Origin: Mycobacterium marseillense
GTDB lineage: Bacteria; Actinomycetota; Actinomycetes; Mycobacteriales; Mycobacteriaceae
Assembly: GCF_010731675.1 (NCBI RefSeq)
Contig: NZ_AP022584.1
Coordinates: 372,001-436,000 of the forward strand
Reading direction: 5' to 3'
Length of the DNA: 64,000 bases
The position numbers and the translations under genes were made by a program. The notes beneath the pieces were generated by a model. That model was given only the letters and a program-made list of their open reading frames with translations. It made no database searches and had not been told where the DNA came from. Below, one piece after another: positions 34,701-44,069 of the stretch; position 1 is the stretch's first letter; each line of letters begins with the position of its first letter.

Positions 34701-35920
34701 GCCCAGAAACCAACGGACACAAGACCTACGACCTGAATTGGCTGATCTCGGTCGACGACCACATCCTCGAGCCGCCGAACCTGTGGGTCGACCGGGTGGC
34801 CGCCAAGGACCGCGACCGCGCGCCGCACATGGAAGTTGACGACTCCGGCATGGACGTCTGGGTCTACGACGGCAAGAGGATGCCCAGCTCCGGCCTGAGC
34901 GCCGTGGTCGGCAAGTCCAAGGAGGAGTTCAGCCCCGAGCCGCTGAATTATTCGGAGATGCGGCCGGGCTGCTACGACGCCAAGGCGCGCATCGAGGACA
35001 TGGACCGCTCCGGTGTGCTTGCGTCGCTGTGCTTTCCGACCCTGCCCCGGTTCTGCGGGCAGCTGTTCATGGAGGCCAGCGACCGTGAGTTCGGTTTCCA
35101 GTGCCTGCAGATCTACAACGACTGGCTGGTGGAGGAATGGTGTGGCGTGGCGCCGGGGCGCTACATCCCGCTGATGCTGATCCCGATGTGGGACCCCAAG
35201 CTCGCCGTCACCGAGATGGAGCGGATGGCGGCCAAGGGCGTGACAGCCTTCGCCTTCTCCGAGAACCCGGAACCGTTGGGGCTGCCCACCATCCACGATG
35301 CCGACCACTACTGGGATCCGGTCATGGCGGCGGCCAACGAGCTCGAGATGGTGGCGAGCATGCACGTCGGCTCGTCGTCTCAGCTGCCCAGGATCTGCAA
35401 CGACGCGCCCTTCATGGCCAACCTCACCTGGGGTGCCACGCGGACGTCGGGAACCATGCTGTCCTGGCTCTTCAGCGGGTTGTTCCAGCGTTACCCGAAC
35501 CTGAAAATCGCGCTGTCCGAAGGCGAAGTCGGCTGGATGCCGTACTTCCTGGAGCGCGCCGAGCAGGTGCTCGACAAGCAGCGCTACTGGGTGAAGCGCG
35601 GGACCAAGTTCATGGGCCACGCGGGTAACGAAGCCGACCTGGACACCCTCGACATCCGGGAGACCTTCCGCAATCACATTTTTGGCTGCATCATCGAGGA
35701 CCGCCACGCCATCAAGAGTCTGGACGAGATCGGTGAGGACAACGTCATGTGCGAGACGGACTATCCGCACTCGGACTCCACCTGGCCGGACTGTATCGAC
35801 GTCGCCCGCGACACGATGAAGGACCTGCCGGAGAACGTGCAGTACAAGTTGTTGCGCGGCAACGCCGAACGGCTGTATCGGTTCACGCCGGCCGAGCCCC
35901 CCGTCCTGGCGAGCGCCTGA
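34697..35920 (+). CDS. Amidohydrolase-2 family metal-dependent hydrolase
   Basis: A 407-residue amidohydrolase_2 protein. The N-terminal metal motif reads SVDDHILEP (DxH), the central segment [11 protein letters not shown] carries a His, and the C-terminal [14 protein letters not shown] has the metal Asp. Relatives include decarboxylases and hydrolases acting on aromatic or alicyclic acids. Its ATG overlaps the ALDH stop (ATGA) and its stop overlaps the SDR start by one base. Mycobacteria carry many of these in lipid/steroid-like catabolic clusters; substrate unknown. Confidence 0.87.
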   Translation: MSPETNGHKTYDLNWLISVDDHILEPPNLWVDRVAAKDRDRAPHMEVDDSGMDVWVYDGKRMPSSGLSAVVGKSKEEFSPEPLNYSEMRPGCYDAKARIEDMDRSGVLASLCFPTLPRFCGQLFMEASDREFGFQCLQIYNDWLVEEWCGVAPGRYIPLMLIPMWDPKLAVTEMERMAAKGVTAFAFSENPEPLGLPTIHDADHYWDPVMAAANELEMVASMHVGSSSQLPRICNDAPFMANLTWGATRTSGTMLSWLFSGLFQRYPNLKIALSEGEVGWMPYFLERAEQVLDKQRYWVKRGTKFMGHAGNEADLDTLDIRETFRNHIFGCIIEDRHAIKSLDEIGEDNVMCETDYPHSDSTWPDCIDVARDTMKDLPENVQYKLLRGNAERLYRFTPAEPPVLASA

Positions 35921-36705
35921 TGGCCGGTGTGCTCGACGGCAAGAGCGCCATCGTCACCGGCGCCGGCTCCGGGGTGGGCCGGGTGTCGGCGTGCAGGTTC
36001 GCCGACGAGGGCGCGCGCGTGGTGGCGGCTGACATCGACGTCGACCACGCGAAAGACACGGTGCGCCAGATCGAATCGGCCGGTGGCACCGCCATCGCCG
36101 TGGGAGTCGACGTCGCCGACGAACAACAGGTCCAGGCGATGATCGCGGCCGCCGTCGATCAGTACGGCCGGCTCGACATCCTGTTCAACAACGTCGGCAT
36201 CCCGACGCCGCGCCTCGGCATGATCTTCGAGGACCACACTCTTGAGGACTTCAACCGCTTGGTCGCGGTCAACCTCGGCGGGGTGTTCCTCGGAACCAAG
36301 TACGCGGTGTTGCGCTTCAAGGAGCAGGGTTCCGGTGGCGTGATTCTCAACACCGCGTCGGTGGCCGGCCTGGTCGGCTGGGGCGGCTCGGTGTACGGCG
36401 CCACCAAGGGCGGGGTCATCCAACTCACCCGGGCGGTCGCAATCGAGGCCGCTCCCTTCGGGATTCGCGTCAACGCCATCTGCCCGGCCGCCATGCCGCT
36501 GACCGGTTTCATGGCGGCGGGCGGACTGAAGGTCGACGCGGAGCAGCAGGCGGCGATCGCCGAATCGGTCGGCGGCCAGCATCCGCTCGGGCGCGCCATC
36601 ACCGCCGAGGACTGCGCCGAGGCGGCGCTGTATCTGGTCAGCGACGCATCCCGCAACGTCACCGGGGTGGCGTTGCCCGTCGACGGTGGGTTCGTGGCGA
36701 AATGA
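35920..36705 (+). CDS. Short-chain dehydrogenase/reductase (SDR)
   Basis: A 261-residue classical SDR. The cofactor loop is TGAGSGVG (residues 14-21) with an acidic ADIDVD that favours NAD(H), followed by NNVG, the catalytic Ser in NTASVAG, and YGATK. It interconverts an alcohol and a ketone or aldehyde. Coupled to the amidohydrolase upstream (TGATG) and to the P450 downstream (ATGA). Confidence 0.92.
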   Translation: MAGVLDGKSAIVTGAGSGVGRVSACRFADEGARVVAADIDVDHAKDTVRQIESAGGTAIAVGVDVADEQQVQAMIAAAVDQYGRLDILFNNVGIPTPRLGMIFEDHTLEDFNRLVAVNLGGVFLGTKYAVLRFKEQGSGGVILNTASVAGLVGWGGSVYGATKGGVIQLTRAVAIEAAPFGIRVNAICPAAMPLTGFMAAGGLKVDAEQQAAIAESVGGQHPLGRAITAEDCAEAALYLVSDASRNVTGVALPVDGGFVAK

Positions 36706-37964
36706 CTAGTCAGGTTGGGGGGCCCGCCTTAGACCGCGATCGGCTGCGGGAGCTGTTCGACCTGCGTAGCTCCTACAACGCTTGGGCCGGTGGCGCGTAC
36801 GAGCAGGATCCGTATCCGGTGTGGCACCGGCTGCGCGAGGAGGGTCCGGTGCTGCCCGGCATCCTGCATGAGCTGACCGGCAGCACCGACATGATGTTCT
36901 TCCACGGGCTGCCCTATCCGGACAGCCCGCACTTCACCGTGTTCGACTACGACACCTGCATGGTCGCCTACCGCCACCCGGAGATATTCGCGTCGTCCCC
37001 GGACCCCGTCGACCTCGAGAACGGCCCGCTGGGCCTGACCAACAGCATGCTGTCGATGAACGGCGAGCAGCACCGGCGCTATCGCGCGCTGGTGCAGCCG
37101 TCGTTCCTGCCGGCGAACGGCAAGTGGTGGATTGACAATTGGATCTCCGAGACGGTGGACCTGCTGGTCGACGGACTCGTCCACGAGGGGCGCGCCGAAC
37201 TCAACGTCGACTTCTGCGCGGCCATCCCGGTGCTCACCATCACCGGTAGTTTCGGCGTGCCCGTCGAGCAGGCCCTCGACATCCGCGAGGCGCTGGCGCG
37301 GGATCCGCAGAAGGTGGTCGACCTGCTCAAGCCGGTGATCGCCGCGCGCCGCGAGGAGCCCCGCGACGACCTGATCAGCGTCCTCGTCCAGGCCGAGCTC
37401 ACCGACGAGAACGGCGTCACCGACCGGCTCACCGACCGCGAAATCGATTCCTTCGTGCTGCTTTTGCTCGGCGCGGGCTCGGGCACCACGTGGAAGCAGA
37501 TGGGCACCACGCTCACGACGCTGTTGCAGCGCCCCGAACTCCTCGAGGCGGTGCGCGCCGACCGTTCGCTATTGCGGCCGGCCATCGAGGAGGCGATCCG
37601 GTGGCTGCCGACCGACCCGATGTTCTCCCGCTGGGTCATGGCCGACACCGAGCTGGCCGGCGTCCCGATCCCCGCCGGGTCCGTCGTGCACCTCGCATTG
37701 GGCGCCGCAAACCGGGACCCCGCGCGGTGGGAGCGCCCCGACGAGTACGACATCACCCGAAAGTTCAAGCCGTCGTTGGGTTTCGGGCAGGGCGCACACA
37801 TCTGCCTCGGCATGCACGTGGCCCGCGCCGAGATGACCATCGCGATCTCGGCGCTGCTCGACCGGCTGCCCAACCTGCGCCTGGACCCCGACGCGGAGCC
37901 GCCGCGATTTGTCGGGATGTACGAGCGCGGGGCGACCGCGATCCCGGTGGTGTTCGATGTCTGA
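36702..37964 (+). CDS. Cytochrome P450
   Basis: A 420-residue P450. The I-helix is LGAGSGTTWKQ, the ExxR lies in EEAIRW and the heme loop is FGQGAHICLG. The N-terminal ~70 residues contain DPYPVWHRLREEGPV, typical of soluble bacterial class I P450s. It is in the middle of the coupled operon and overlaps the Ddn-like gene by eight bases. It presumably hydroxylates the pathway substrate; ferredoxin partner not in the operon. Confidence 0.9.
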   Translation: MTSQVGGPALDRDRLRELFDLRSSYNAWAGGAYEQDPYPVWHRLREEGPVLPGILHELTGSTDMMFFHGLPYPDSPHFTVFDYDTCMVAYRHPEIFASSPDPVDLENGPLGLTNSMLSMNGEQHRRYRALVQPSFLPANGKWWIDNWISETVDLLVDGLVHEGRAELNVDFCAAIPVLTITGSFGVPVEQALDIREALARDPQKVVDLLKPVIAARREEPRDDLISVLVQAELTDENGVTDRLTDREIDSFVLLLLGAGSGTTWKQMGTTLTTLLQRPELLEAVRADRSLLRPAIEEAIRWLPTDPMFSRWVMADTELAGVPIPAGSVVHLALGAANRDPARWERPDEYDITRKFKPSLGFGQGAHICLGMHVARAEMTIAISALLDRLPNLRLDPDAEPPRFVGMYERGATAIPVVFDV

Positions 37965-38385
37965 CTACACGCAGCCCGACCTGACCCTGATCGGTGAGGA
38001 CCACGTGCGCGCCTACCGGGAGACCGGCGGCGAGACCGGCTATCTGTGGAACGGCGTGCCCACCCTGCTGCTCACCGTGACCGGCCGTCGCACCGGGCGC
38101 CAACTGACCTCGGCGCTGATCTTCGGCCGCGACGGCGACGACTATCTGGTGGTGGCCTCGATGGGCGGCGCGCCCATGCACCCGTCGTGGTACGTGAATC
38201 TGCAGGCCAATCCCGCGGCCCGCATTCAGGTCCGGGGCGACGAACTCGCGGTCGTGGCGCGCACCGCGTCGGCCGCCGAGAAGCCGCGGCTGTGGAAGAT
38301 CATGACCGATCAGTGGCCCAACTACGACGTCTACCAGTCCCGGACCGAGCGCGAGATTCCCGTCGTTATCCTCAGACCCGCATGA
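37957..38385 (+). CDS. Deazaflavin-dependent nitroreductase-family protein
   Basis: A 142-residue Ddn/FDOR-type protein: LLLTVTGRRTGRQLTSALIF core, YLVVASMGGAPMHPSWYVNLQANP and a C-terminal PVVILRP strand. The HPSWYxNL motif is the hallmark of F420-dependent members. ATG 37957 lies inside the end of the P450 gene (eight-base overlap) and the stop overlaps the TetR start (ATGA). A reductive step on the same pathway is likely. Confidence 0.87.
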   Translation: MSDYTQPDLTLIGEDHVRAYRETGGETGYLWNGVPTLLLTVTGRRTGRQLTSALIFGRDGDDYLVVASMGGAPMHPSWYVNLQANPAARIQVRGDELAVVARTASAAEKPRLWKIMTDQWPNYDVYQSRTEREIPVVILRPA

Positions 38386-39068
38386 GCACGGCTAGCATTT
38401 CTTCGGTGTCACGTGCTGAAGAACGGGCCGCGGAGCGGTCGGCGGCGGTGCAGCGTTCGCGCGAGCGCATCGCCAACCAAGTCAGGCTGATGCTCGACGC
38501 CGCCCTGCGGCTGATTCGGGAAAAGGGCGACAGTTTCACCACCCAGGAACTGGTCAAAGAGGCCGGCGTCGCGCTGCAGACCTTCTACCGCTACTTCGCC
38601 ACCAAGGACGAGCTGCTGCTCGCGGTGATCGCCGACGCGATGACCGACGCCTGCGCCCGCTGGGCGGACGCCGCCCGCGACCTGCCCGATCCGGTCGCGC
38701 GGCTGCGCTTCTACGTCACCGCGGTCATCGAGGTGCTCGACAGCGAGGGCGGCGACGGCGGCACCGCGAAGTTCGTCGTCTCGACGCACTGGCGGCTGCA
38801 CCGCATCTTCCCCGACGAACTCGCCGAAGCCGAGAAGCCGTTCGTGGATCTGCTCCTCGGGGAGATCAACGCGGGAATCGAGGCCGGGTTGCTGGCGCCG
38901 GCGGACCCGGAATGGGCCGCGTGGTTCGTCGCCGAACTGGTGCGGTCGGTGTATCACTACTACGCCTACGCGCCGCGCCAGGTCGACGTGAAAGAGCAAC
39001 TGTGGCAGTTCTGCCTGACCGCCTTGGGCGGGACAACACGCAAGTCGCGCGGTAGCCGATCGAAATAG
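38382..39068 (+). CDS. TetR-family regulator (copy 1 of a paralogous pair)
   Basis: A 228-residue TetR. HTH region SFTTQELVKEAGVALQTFYRYFATKDELLLAVI (about 50-82). The protein is strikingly similar to the TetR at 45331-45990: the recognition-helix segment and later HWRLHRIFPDELAEAEKPFVDLL are shared almost residue for residue. It is coupled to the Ddn-like gene (ATGA). Because both copies have nearly the same HTH, they should bind the same AGAATATCGTTCT element. Confidence 0.88.
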   Translation: MSTASISSVSRAEERAAERSAAVQRSRERIANQVRLMLDAALRLIREKGDSFTTQELVKEAGVALQTFYRYFATKDELLLAVIADAMTDACARWADAARDLPDPVARLRFYVTAVIEVLDSEGGDGGTAKFVVSTHWRLHRIFPDELAEAEKPFVDLLLGEINAGIEAGLLAPADPEWAAWFVAELVRSVYHYYAYAPRQVDVKEQLWQFCLTALGGTTRKSRGSRSK

Positions 39069-39077
39069 AGGTACGTC

Positions 39078-39467
39078 ATGCCCCATGCCAAACCCGACGA
39101 ACTGCCCAGCGGTGGAGGGGGACGGTGGCCGTTGGCCGGCGACAACTTCCGGTCGGTGCAGTGGGGCGACATGGAGGTCGGCTACACGACGACCGGGCCG
39201 CTGGATTGCACGCAGCTCTATCAGGTCGGCGGGCTTCCCGGCGGCGTATGCCCCTGTCCGCATTACGGATTCATCTTCGAAGGGACAATCCGCGCGACCT
39301 ATCCGAACACCGACTGGCCCGACGAGACGGCGACCGCCGGCGAGGTGTATTTCTTTCCGGCCGGCCACATCCTGATCTATCCGGAGCGGACGCGGGCACT
39401 CGAGTTGAACCCGGCGTTCGCGCTGCAGCAGTGCATGGACGCGATGCAACGGGCCGGGCAGTCATGA
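39078..39467 (+). CDS. Cupin-like small protein
   Basis: A 129-residue protein with a cupin-like beta-barrel pattern: YGFIFEGTIRATYP as motif 1-like and EVYFFPAGHILIYPE as motif 2-like. GAGGTACGTC precedes the ATG nine bases after the TetR gene. Cupin proteins of this size are sugar/organic acid binding or small metalloenzymes; the usual metal-binding His set is incomplete here. Role in the cluster unknown. Confidence 0.7.
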   Translation: MPHAKPDELPSGGGGRWPLAGDNFRSVQWGDMEVGYTTTGPLDCTQLYQVGGLPGGVCPCPHYGFIFEGTIRATYPNTDWPDETATAGEVYFFPAGHILIYPERTRALELNPAFALQQCMDAMQRAGQS

Positions 39468-39572
39468 CGACCTCACCGGCCGCACCGGCCACGGGGCGGA
39501 AGGCATGTGACGACATCCCCTTGTGCCTCCGGCCGGGGACGCCTGCGGATGCGACCACCGCGACGCCTGGGG

Positions 39573-40019
39573 CTACATGCGGGACAGCGTGAACGGATAC
39601 GTCTGCGCCCCGGGGGCGCCGTCGCAGCCCGCGGCGAACGAGGACTCGAGCGAACCGGCCAGCGTGACGGCGTCCCAGGTGTAGACGTCATGGGTGGGAA
39701 TCGTTGGGCCGTAATAGATGTCGCCGCACCGGAGACCGTCCGGAACGTCGACGGCCAAGGTGTACCGCCCGTCGGCCAGGTGCGCGTCGCCCGTGTAGGG
39801 GAAGGCCTTGGCCACCGGCCGGGCGATCGCGTTCACGTGCACACACCCGCCGCCGGGGCACGCGGTGATCGCCCACACCCAGGTGTGGAAGTCGTACCGG
39901 CCCTCGATCTGAAGGTCGTAGTTGCCGAACGGCATGGCGGCCCGGGCGACGGGGGCGGCGAGCACGGCCAGCATCCCGAGGAGCGCCGGAACCTTGCCTG
40001 CGAACAGTTTGAATCCCAT
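39573..40019 (-). CDS. Secreted protein of unknown function
   Basis: A 148-residue protein starting with a signal peptide (MGFKLFAGKVPALLGMLAVLAAPVARA, cleavage after ARA). A mature domain with four cysteines (ITACPGGGCVH, LRCGDIY, AAGCDG) follows, suggesting two disulfides. GAGGAGCGTC precedes the ATG. It is antisense to and isolated from the catabolic genes, and may be co-regulated or incidental. No recognised domain. Confidence 0.75.
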   Translation of the reverse strand: MGFKLFAGKVPALLGMLAVLAAPVARAAMPFGNYDLQIEGRYDFHTWVWAITACPGGGCVHVNAIARPVAKAFPYTGDAHLADGRYTLAVDVPDGLRCGDIYYGPTIPTHDVYTWDAVTLAGSLESSFAAGCDGAPGAQTYPFTLSRM

Positions 40020-40075
40020 GACGCTCCTCGTTGTCCGAGTCCCCAATTTTACTTGGACAACGGCTTTTTCGATAG

Positions 40076-41419
40076 ATGGTTGCTGACATGACGCGACTGC
40101 TGGAGATTCCAATCGGCGCAGGGGTTCCCGAGACCAGCGCCACCCGCCCACCATCCGAATTCGACGACGACCTCCCGGAATTCTCCGAGGACTACACCGA
40201 GGCCGAGTATCTGCTCGCCGGCACGGCGAATCGCTACACCGGTCCCGCGATCGGACCGCCCGCGGTGGTCAGCGACGGTCACCGCTACGTCACCCGGGTG
40301 CTGGCGCGCTACCCGAGCGACCCGGCTCGCTTCAGCGGGCGGGTGGTGCTCGAGCCGTTCAACACCACCTACGGCGTCGACCGCGACGCGTTGTGGTCGC
40401 ATGTCGCCGGCCTGCTGCAGGCGCAGGGCGATGCGTGGGTCGGGATCACCGAACGCGCCACGTCGGCAACGCCACTCAAGGGCTTCGACCCCCAGCGGTA
40501 TGCCGACGTCGAGATCGGTTCCAACGACCTCGCCTGGGACCTGCTGCGGGCGATCGGCCTCACCCTCAAAGAAGGGGGTGAGCACAGCCCGTTGCGTCAC
40601 CTACCGGTGCGGCACGTCTATCTCGGCGGCTACTCCCAAAGCGGCGTCGACACCGCGACTTTCGCGGCGGCATTCGGCGCGCTGACCCGCCGCGCCTACG
40701 ACGGCTTCTTTCCGGCCTGCCACGCCGCGAGCCTGACACCCCTGGCCGTGGGTGATGGCCTGCCGCGCTTCGAGTACGCCCCGATCCGCGCGGCCGGGGC
40801 CCCGGTCGTCGAAACCCAACCCCAAAGCGACGTCGAGGGATTCGGTGTCGACGGGTTCGTCAACCCCGGCAGCGCCTCGGTGCGGCGCGCGGACGGCGAC
40901 GAACCGGGGGACCGGTTCCGGCTGTACGAAATCGCGGGCGTGCCCCATGCCGCCAGGATCCCGGGCTGCGACGGGGACGGCTCGAGCTTTCCGATGTCGG
41001 CCTTCGTGCGCGCCGCGCTGCGCAGCCTGTTTCGGTGGGCCGAGGACGACATCGCGCCGCCCAGCGCGCCGCGCATCGCGCTCAGCGTCGACGGCCAGGT
41101 GGCCGAGGCGGCCGTCGACCGATTCGGCAACGCGATCGGCGGCGTGCCCTCACCCTTCCTTGACGCGCCGCTCGCCCGCTACGAGACGCACTCGACACCG
41201 GGGCCGCTGTGCAAGCTCGCCGGCCGCGAGGTGCCCCTGTCCCACGAGGTGCTCGCCGAGCGCTACGGCGATCTGCAGACCTACCTCGCCGAGTTCACGA
41301 TCAGCCTCGATGCCACCATCGGCGCCGGCTACCTGCTCAAGGAAGAACGCGCACAACTCCTTCAAGACCAGACCGCGAAGGCGCACGCGGCCTTCGCCCG
41401 GACGGCCGCGCCGGCATGA
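40076..41419 (+). CDS. Alpha/beta-hydrolase domain-containing protein
   Basis: A 447-residue protein of the actinobacterial alpha/beta-hydrolase_10 type. It has a beta-rich N-terminal region with GRVVLEPFNTTYG and the nucleophile elbow LGGYSQSGVD (GxSxS-like, around residue 187). A late IAGVPHAARIPGC supplies the catalytic His. It probably cleaves an ester or lactone. The ATG lies 56 bases after the divergent secreted-protein start; the stop overlaps the next start (ATGA). First gene of the second coupled operon. Confidence 0.78.
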   Translation: MVADMTRLLEIPIGAGVPETSATRPPSEFDDDLPEFSEDYTEAEYLLAGTANRYTGPAIGPPAVVSDGHRYVTRVLARYPSDPARFSGRVVLEPFNTTYGVDRDALWSHVAGLLQAQGDAWVGITERATSATPLKGFDPQRYADVEIGSNDLAWDLLRAIGLTLKEGGEHSPLRHLPVRHVYLGGYSQSGVDTATFAAAFGALTRRAYDGFFPACHAASLTPLAVGDGLPRFEYAPIRAAGAPVVETQPQSDVEGFGVDGFVNPGSASVRRADGDEPGDRFRLYEIAGVPHAARIPGCDGDGSSFPMSAFVRAALRSLFRWAEDDIAPPSAPRIALSVDGQVAEAAVDRFGNAIGGVPSPFLDAPLARYETHSTPGPLCKLAGREVPLSHEVLAERYGDLQTYLAEFTISLDATIGAGYLLKEERAQLLQDQTAKAHAAFARTAAPA

Positions 41420-42444
41420 GCGTCGCGACCGTGCCGGTGCCGGACAGCCTCGAGCAGGCGCTGTCCGTCGAATGGCTCACCGCCGCGCTGGGTATCGATA
41501 TCGTTTCCGTGGTGCCCGGGCCGGTCGTCGATCGGATCTCCACCAACGCAAGGTTTTCCATTCGGGCTGCCGACGGACGCTCACGCAGACTCTGCGTCAA
41601 GGGCTACTTCAACGACATCGGCCGGGCCGCCCGCTACGTCGGGGCTCCCGAGGCCTACTTCTACCGCGAGCTGGCCGCCGCCACCGGGGTGCGCACCCTG
41701 CGCAGCGTGTACGCCGACATCGATCCGCACACCCGGCACGGCGTCATCATCACCGACGACGTTGTGGCGCAGGACGCTACGTTCCTCGACGGCAACAGCC
41801 CCTACACGCCCGACCAGACGGCGCAGACCCTCGCCGAGTTCGCCCGGCTGCACGCCGCGACCTGGGGCTCGGCCCGCTGCGCCGACGCGCCGTGGCTGGC
41901 GCCGCGGCTCGGACGCGCGCTGGAGGTGTGGGGGCTACAGACCACGCTCGACATCATCGGCCGCAACCTCGAGGGTCCCAACGGGCAGCGGATGCCCGCC
42001 TCGGTAAAAGACCCCCAACGCCTCGTCGACGCCTACCGCGCCCTGGCCGAGATGCACGCAAAGCCCTGGTGCGTGATCCACGGGGATGCCCACGTGGGCA
42101 ACGTCTTTCTCGACGCCGGCGGCGTGGGATGCCTGGTCGACTGGCAACTCGTCCAGCGCGGCGGGTGGTACCTCGACGTCGGCTACCACATCGCCTCCAC
42201 CCTGACCGTCGAGGAGCGGCGGCGCACCGAGCGAGACCTGTTGCGGCACTACCTCGATGCGCTCGAATCGCACGGGGTCACGCCGCCGCCCTGGGATGAG
42301 GCCTGGCGCGCCGTCGCTTTCGGCATGGTGCACGGCTTCTATCTGCGGAGCATCACCACCAAAGTGCAACCGGCGATCATCGCCACCCTGCTGGACCGGC
42401 TCGGCACCGCGGTGGCCGACCACGACGCTTTGAGGGGGAGCTGA
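41416..42444 (+). CDS. Aminoglycoside phosphotransferase-like (APH family) protein
   Basis: A 342-residue APH/choline-kinase-fold protein. The catalytic loop HGDAHVGNVF (HxDxxxxN) and the metal-binding DWQ in CLVDWQLV are both intact. In mycobacteria such genes accompany acyl-CoA dehydrogenase and CoA-transferase genes in catabolic clusters, where they probably phosphorylate a small hydroxylated substrate rather than an antibiotic. Coupled to the hydrolase upstream and directly abutting the CoA-transferase. Confidence 0.82.
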   Translation: MSVATVPVPDSLEQALSVEWLTAALGIDIVSVVPGPVVDRISTNARFSIRAADGRSRRLCVKGYFNDIGRAARYVGAPEAYFYRELAAATGVRTLRSVYADIDPHTRHGVIITDDVVAQDATFLDGNSPYTPDQTAQTLAEFARLHAATWGSARCADAPWLAPRLGRALEVWGLQTTLDIIGRNLEGPNGQRMPASVKDPQRLVDAYRALAEMHAKPWCVIHGDAHVGNVFLDAGGVGCLVDWQLVQRGGWYLDVGYHIASTLTVEERRRTERDLLRHYLDALESHGVTPPPWDEAWRAVAFGMVHGFYLRSITTKVQPAIIATLLDRLGTAVADHDALRGS

Positions 42445-43659
42445 ATGGACGCCTTCGACGCCTTTCAAGGGCTGCGCGTCGTGGAGTTGGCGCAATGGGT
42501 CTTCGTCCCGGTGGCCGGCGCGCTGCTGGCCGACTGGGGCGCCGACGTCATCCGCATCGAGCGGCTCGAGGGCGACCCCTACCGGGGGCTGGCCACGCAG
42601 GGCATCGGCACCGACCGCGACGGCGTGAATCTCTCGATGGCCCTGGCCAATCGCGGCAAGCGGTCAATCGCGCTGAACCTACGCCATGAATCCGGCAGGG
42701 CCATCCTGCACGAATTGCTCGACACCGCGGACGTTTTCCTCACCAGCCTGCGCCCCGGCGCGCTGGCCCGGCTCGGGCTGGACGCCGACACACTGCGCGC
42801 CCGGTACCCCGGCCTGATCTACGCCCGCGGGCACGGTTTCGGGACGCGCGGGCCGGACGCCAACCAGCCCGGCTACGACAGCTCGGCGTTCTGGGCGCGC
42901 GGGGGAGTGGGCCACATCCTGACCCCGCCCGAGCGTGACTACCCGATCAGCCAGCGCGGCGCGATGGGCGACCGAAACGGCGCCATGGCACTGGCTTTCG
43001 GCATCGCCGCCGCCCTGCTCAAGCGGGCGAACACCGGCGCCGGATCCGTCGTCGATGTCTCGCTGTTGGCCACGGCGATGTGGATGCTGTCCTCGGACCT
43101 GCTCGCGGTGCTCAACGGCGGAGAGGCCGGACCCGTCGGCGGCCGCGGCCCCCAGATCAACCCGCTCACCGTCAACTATCGCACCAAGGACGGCCGCCAC
43201 GTCCAGCTGATGTTCCTGCAGGGCGACCGCTACTGGGCCGAGTTCTGCCGCCTGGTCGGCCGCGACGACCTGATCGACGATCCGCGCTTCACAGACATGG
43301 CCGCGCGGCGCGAAAACGCCGCGGCCTGCGTGGCCGAGCTGGATGCCGTGTTCGCCCGCCACACCCTCGCCGAATGGAAGGAGCTGCTGGCCAAGCTCGA
43401 CGCCCCCTGGGCCCCAGTGCAATCCGTGTCCGAGGTGATCGAGGACCCGCAGGTGCTCGCCAACGGCTACGTGGGAGAGGTGCGGCTCGAGGGCGGGCAG
43501 GCCTACCGGCTGCCCGCGGTGCCCGTCCAACTCGACGAGCAGACGCCCCCCATGCGCCGCGCGCCCGAGCACGGCGAGCACACCGAGGCGCTGCTGGCCG
43601 AGCTCGGCTACGACTGGGACCGGATCTCCGAGCTGGCCGACCAGGGCGTGATCCCGTGA
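42445..43659 (+). CDS. Class III CoA-transferase (CaiB/BaiF family)
   Basis: A 404-residue family III CoA-transferase. The N-terminal LRVVELAQWVFVPVAGALLADWGADVIRIE is characteristic, and the likely catalytic Asp lies in GAMGDRNGAM. PVQSVSEVIEDPQVLANGYV is the usual C-terminal segment. It moves CoA between acids, activating a pathway acid without ATP. Starts at the base after the APH stop; its stop overlaps the next GTG (GTGA). Confidence 0.9.
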   Translation: MDAFDAFQGLRVVELAQWVFVPVAGALLADWGADVIRIERLEGDPYRGLATQGIGTDRDGVNLSMALANRGKRSIALNLRHESGRAILHELLDTADVFLTSLRPGALARLGLDADTLRARYPGLIYARGHGFGTRGPDANQPGYDSSAFWARGGVGHILTPPERDYPISQRGAMGDRNGAMALAFGIAAALLKRANTGAGSVVDVSLLATAMWMLSSDLLAVLNGGEAGPVGGRGPQINPLTVNYRTKDGRHVQLMFLQGDRYWAEFCRLVGRDDLIDDPRFTDMAARRENAAACVAELDAVFARHTLAEWKELLAKLDAPWAPVQSVSEVIEDPQVLANGYVGEVRLEGGQAYRLPAVPVQLDEQTPPMRRAPEHGEHTEALLAELGYDWDRISELADQGVIP

Positions 43660-44069
43660 GCGCGCGGCCGCTGCCGGTGCCCGACGAGGTCTCGGCGCCG
43701 TTCTGGTCGGCCGCCGCCGACCACGTCCTCACCGTGGCGCGCTGCGCGCGGTGCGGAAAGTTCAGCATGCCCCCGGGCGTGGCCTGCCCCCATTGCCACG
43801 CAACCGATCCCGACTTCGCATTCACCCCGGTCAGCGGTCGCGGCGTCGTCCGATCCTGGACGGTGGTGCGCCAGGCCTTCCTGCCGGGCTTCGACGCGGA
43901 CCTGCCCTTCGTGCTCGTCGACGTCGAACTCGCCGAACAGGCCGAGCTGCGGCTCATCGGTCGCCTGCTCGACGGCGCCGACGCGGACCTGCATATCGGC
44001 GACCCCGTCACGGTCGGCTTCGAGGACCTCGCTCCCGGCGTGGCCGTCCCCGCATTCGAGCTGGCGTGA
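43656..44069 (+). CDS. DUF35 OB-fold/zinc-ribbon protein (thiolase partner)
   Basis: A 137-residue protein with an N-terminal rubredoxin-like zinc ribbon (CARCGKFSMPPGVACPHCH, two CxxC pairs) and a C-terminal OB fold (GVVRSWTVVRQAFLPGFDADLPFVLVDVEL). Such proteins (e.g. the DUF35 half of ChsH2) form complexes with thiolase-like Ltp proteins that cleave CoA-thioester side chains. Coupled by GTGA overlaps to the CoA-transferase upstream and the thiolase downstream. Confidence 0.87.
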   Translation: MSARPLPVPDEVSAPFWSAAADHVLTVARCARCGKFSMPPGVACPHCHATDPDFAFTPVSGRGVVRSWTVVRQAFLPGFDADLPFVLVDVELAEQAELRLIGRLLDGADADLHIGDPVTVGFEDLAPGVAVPAFELA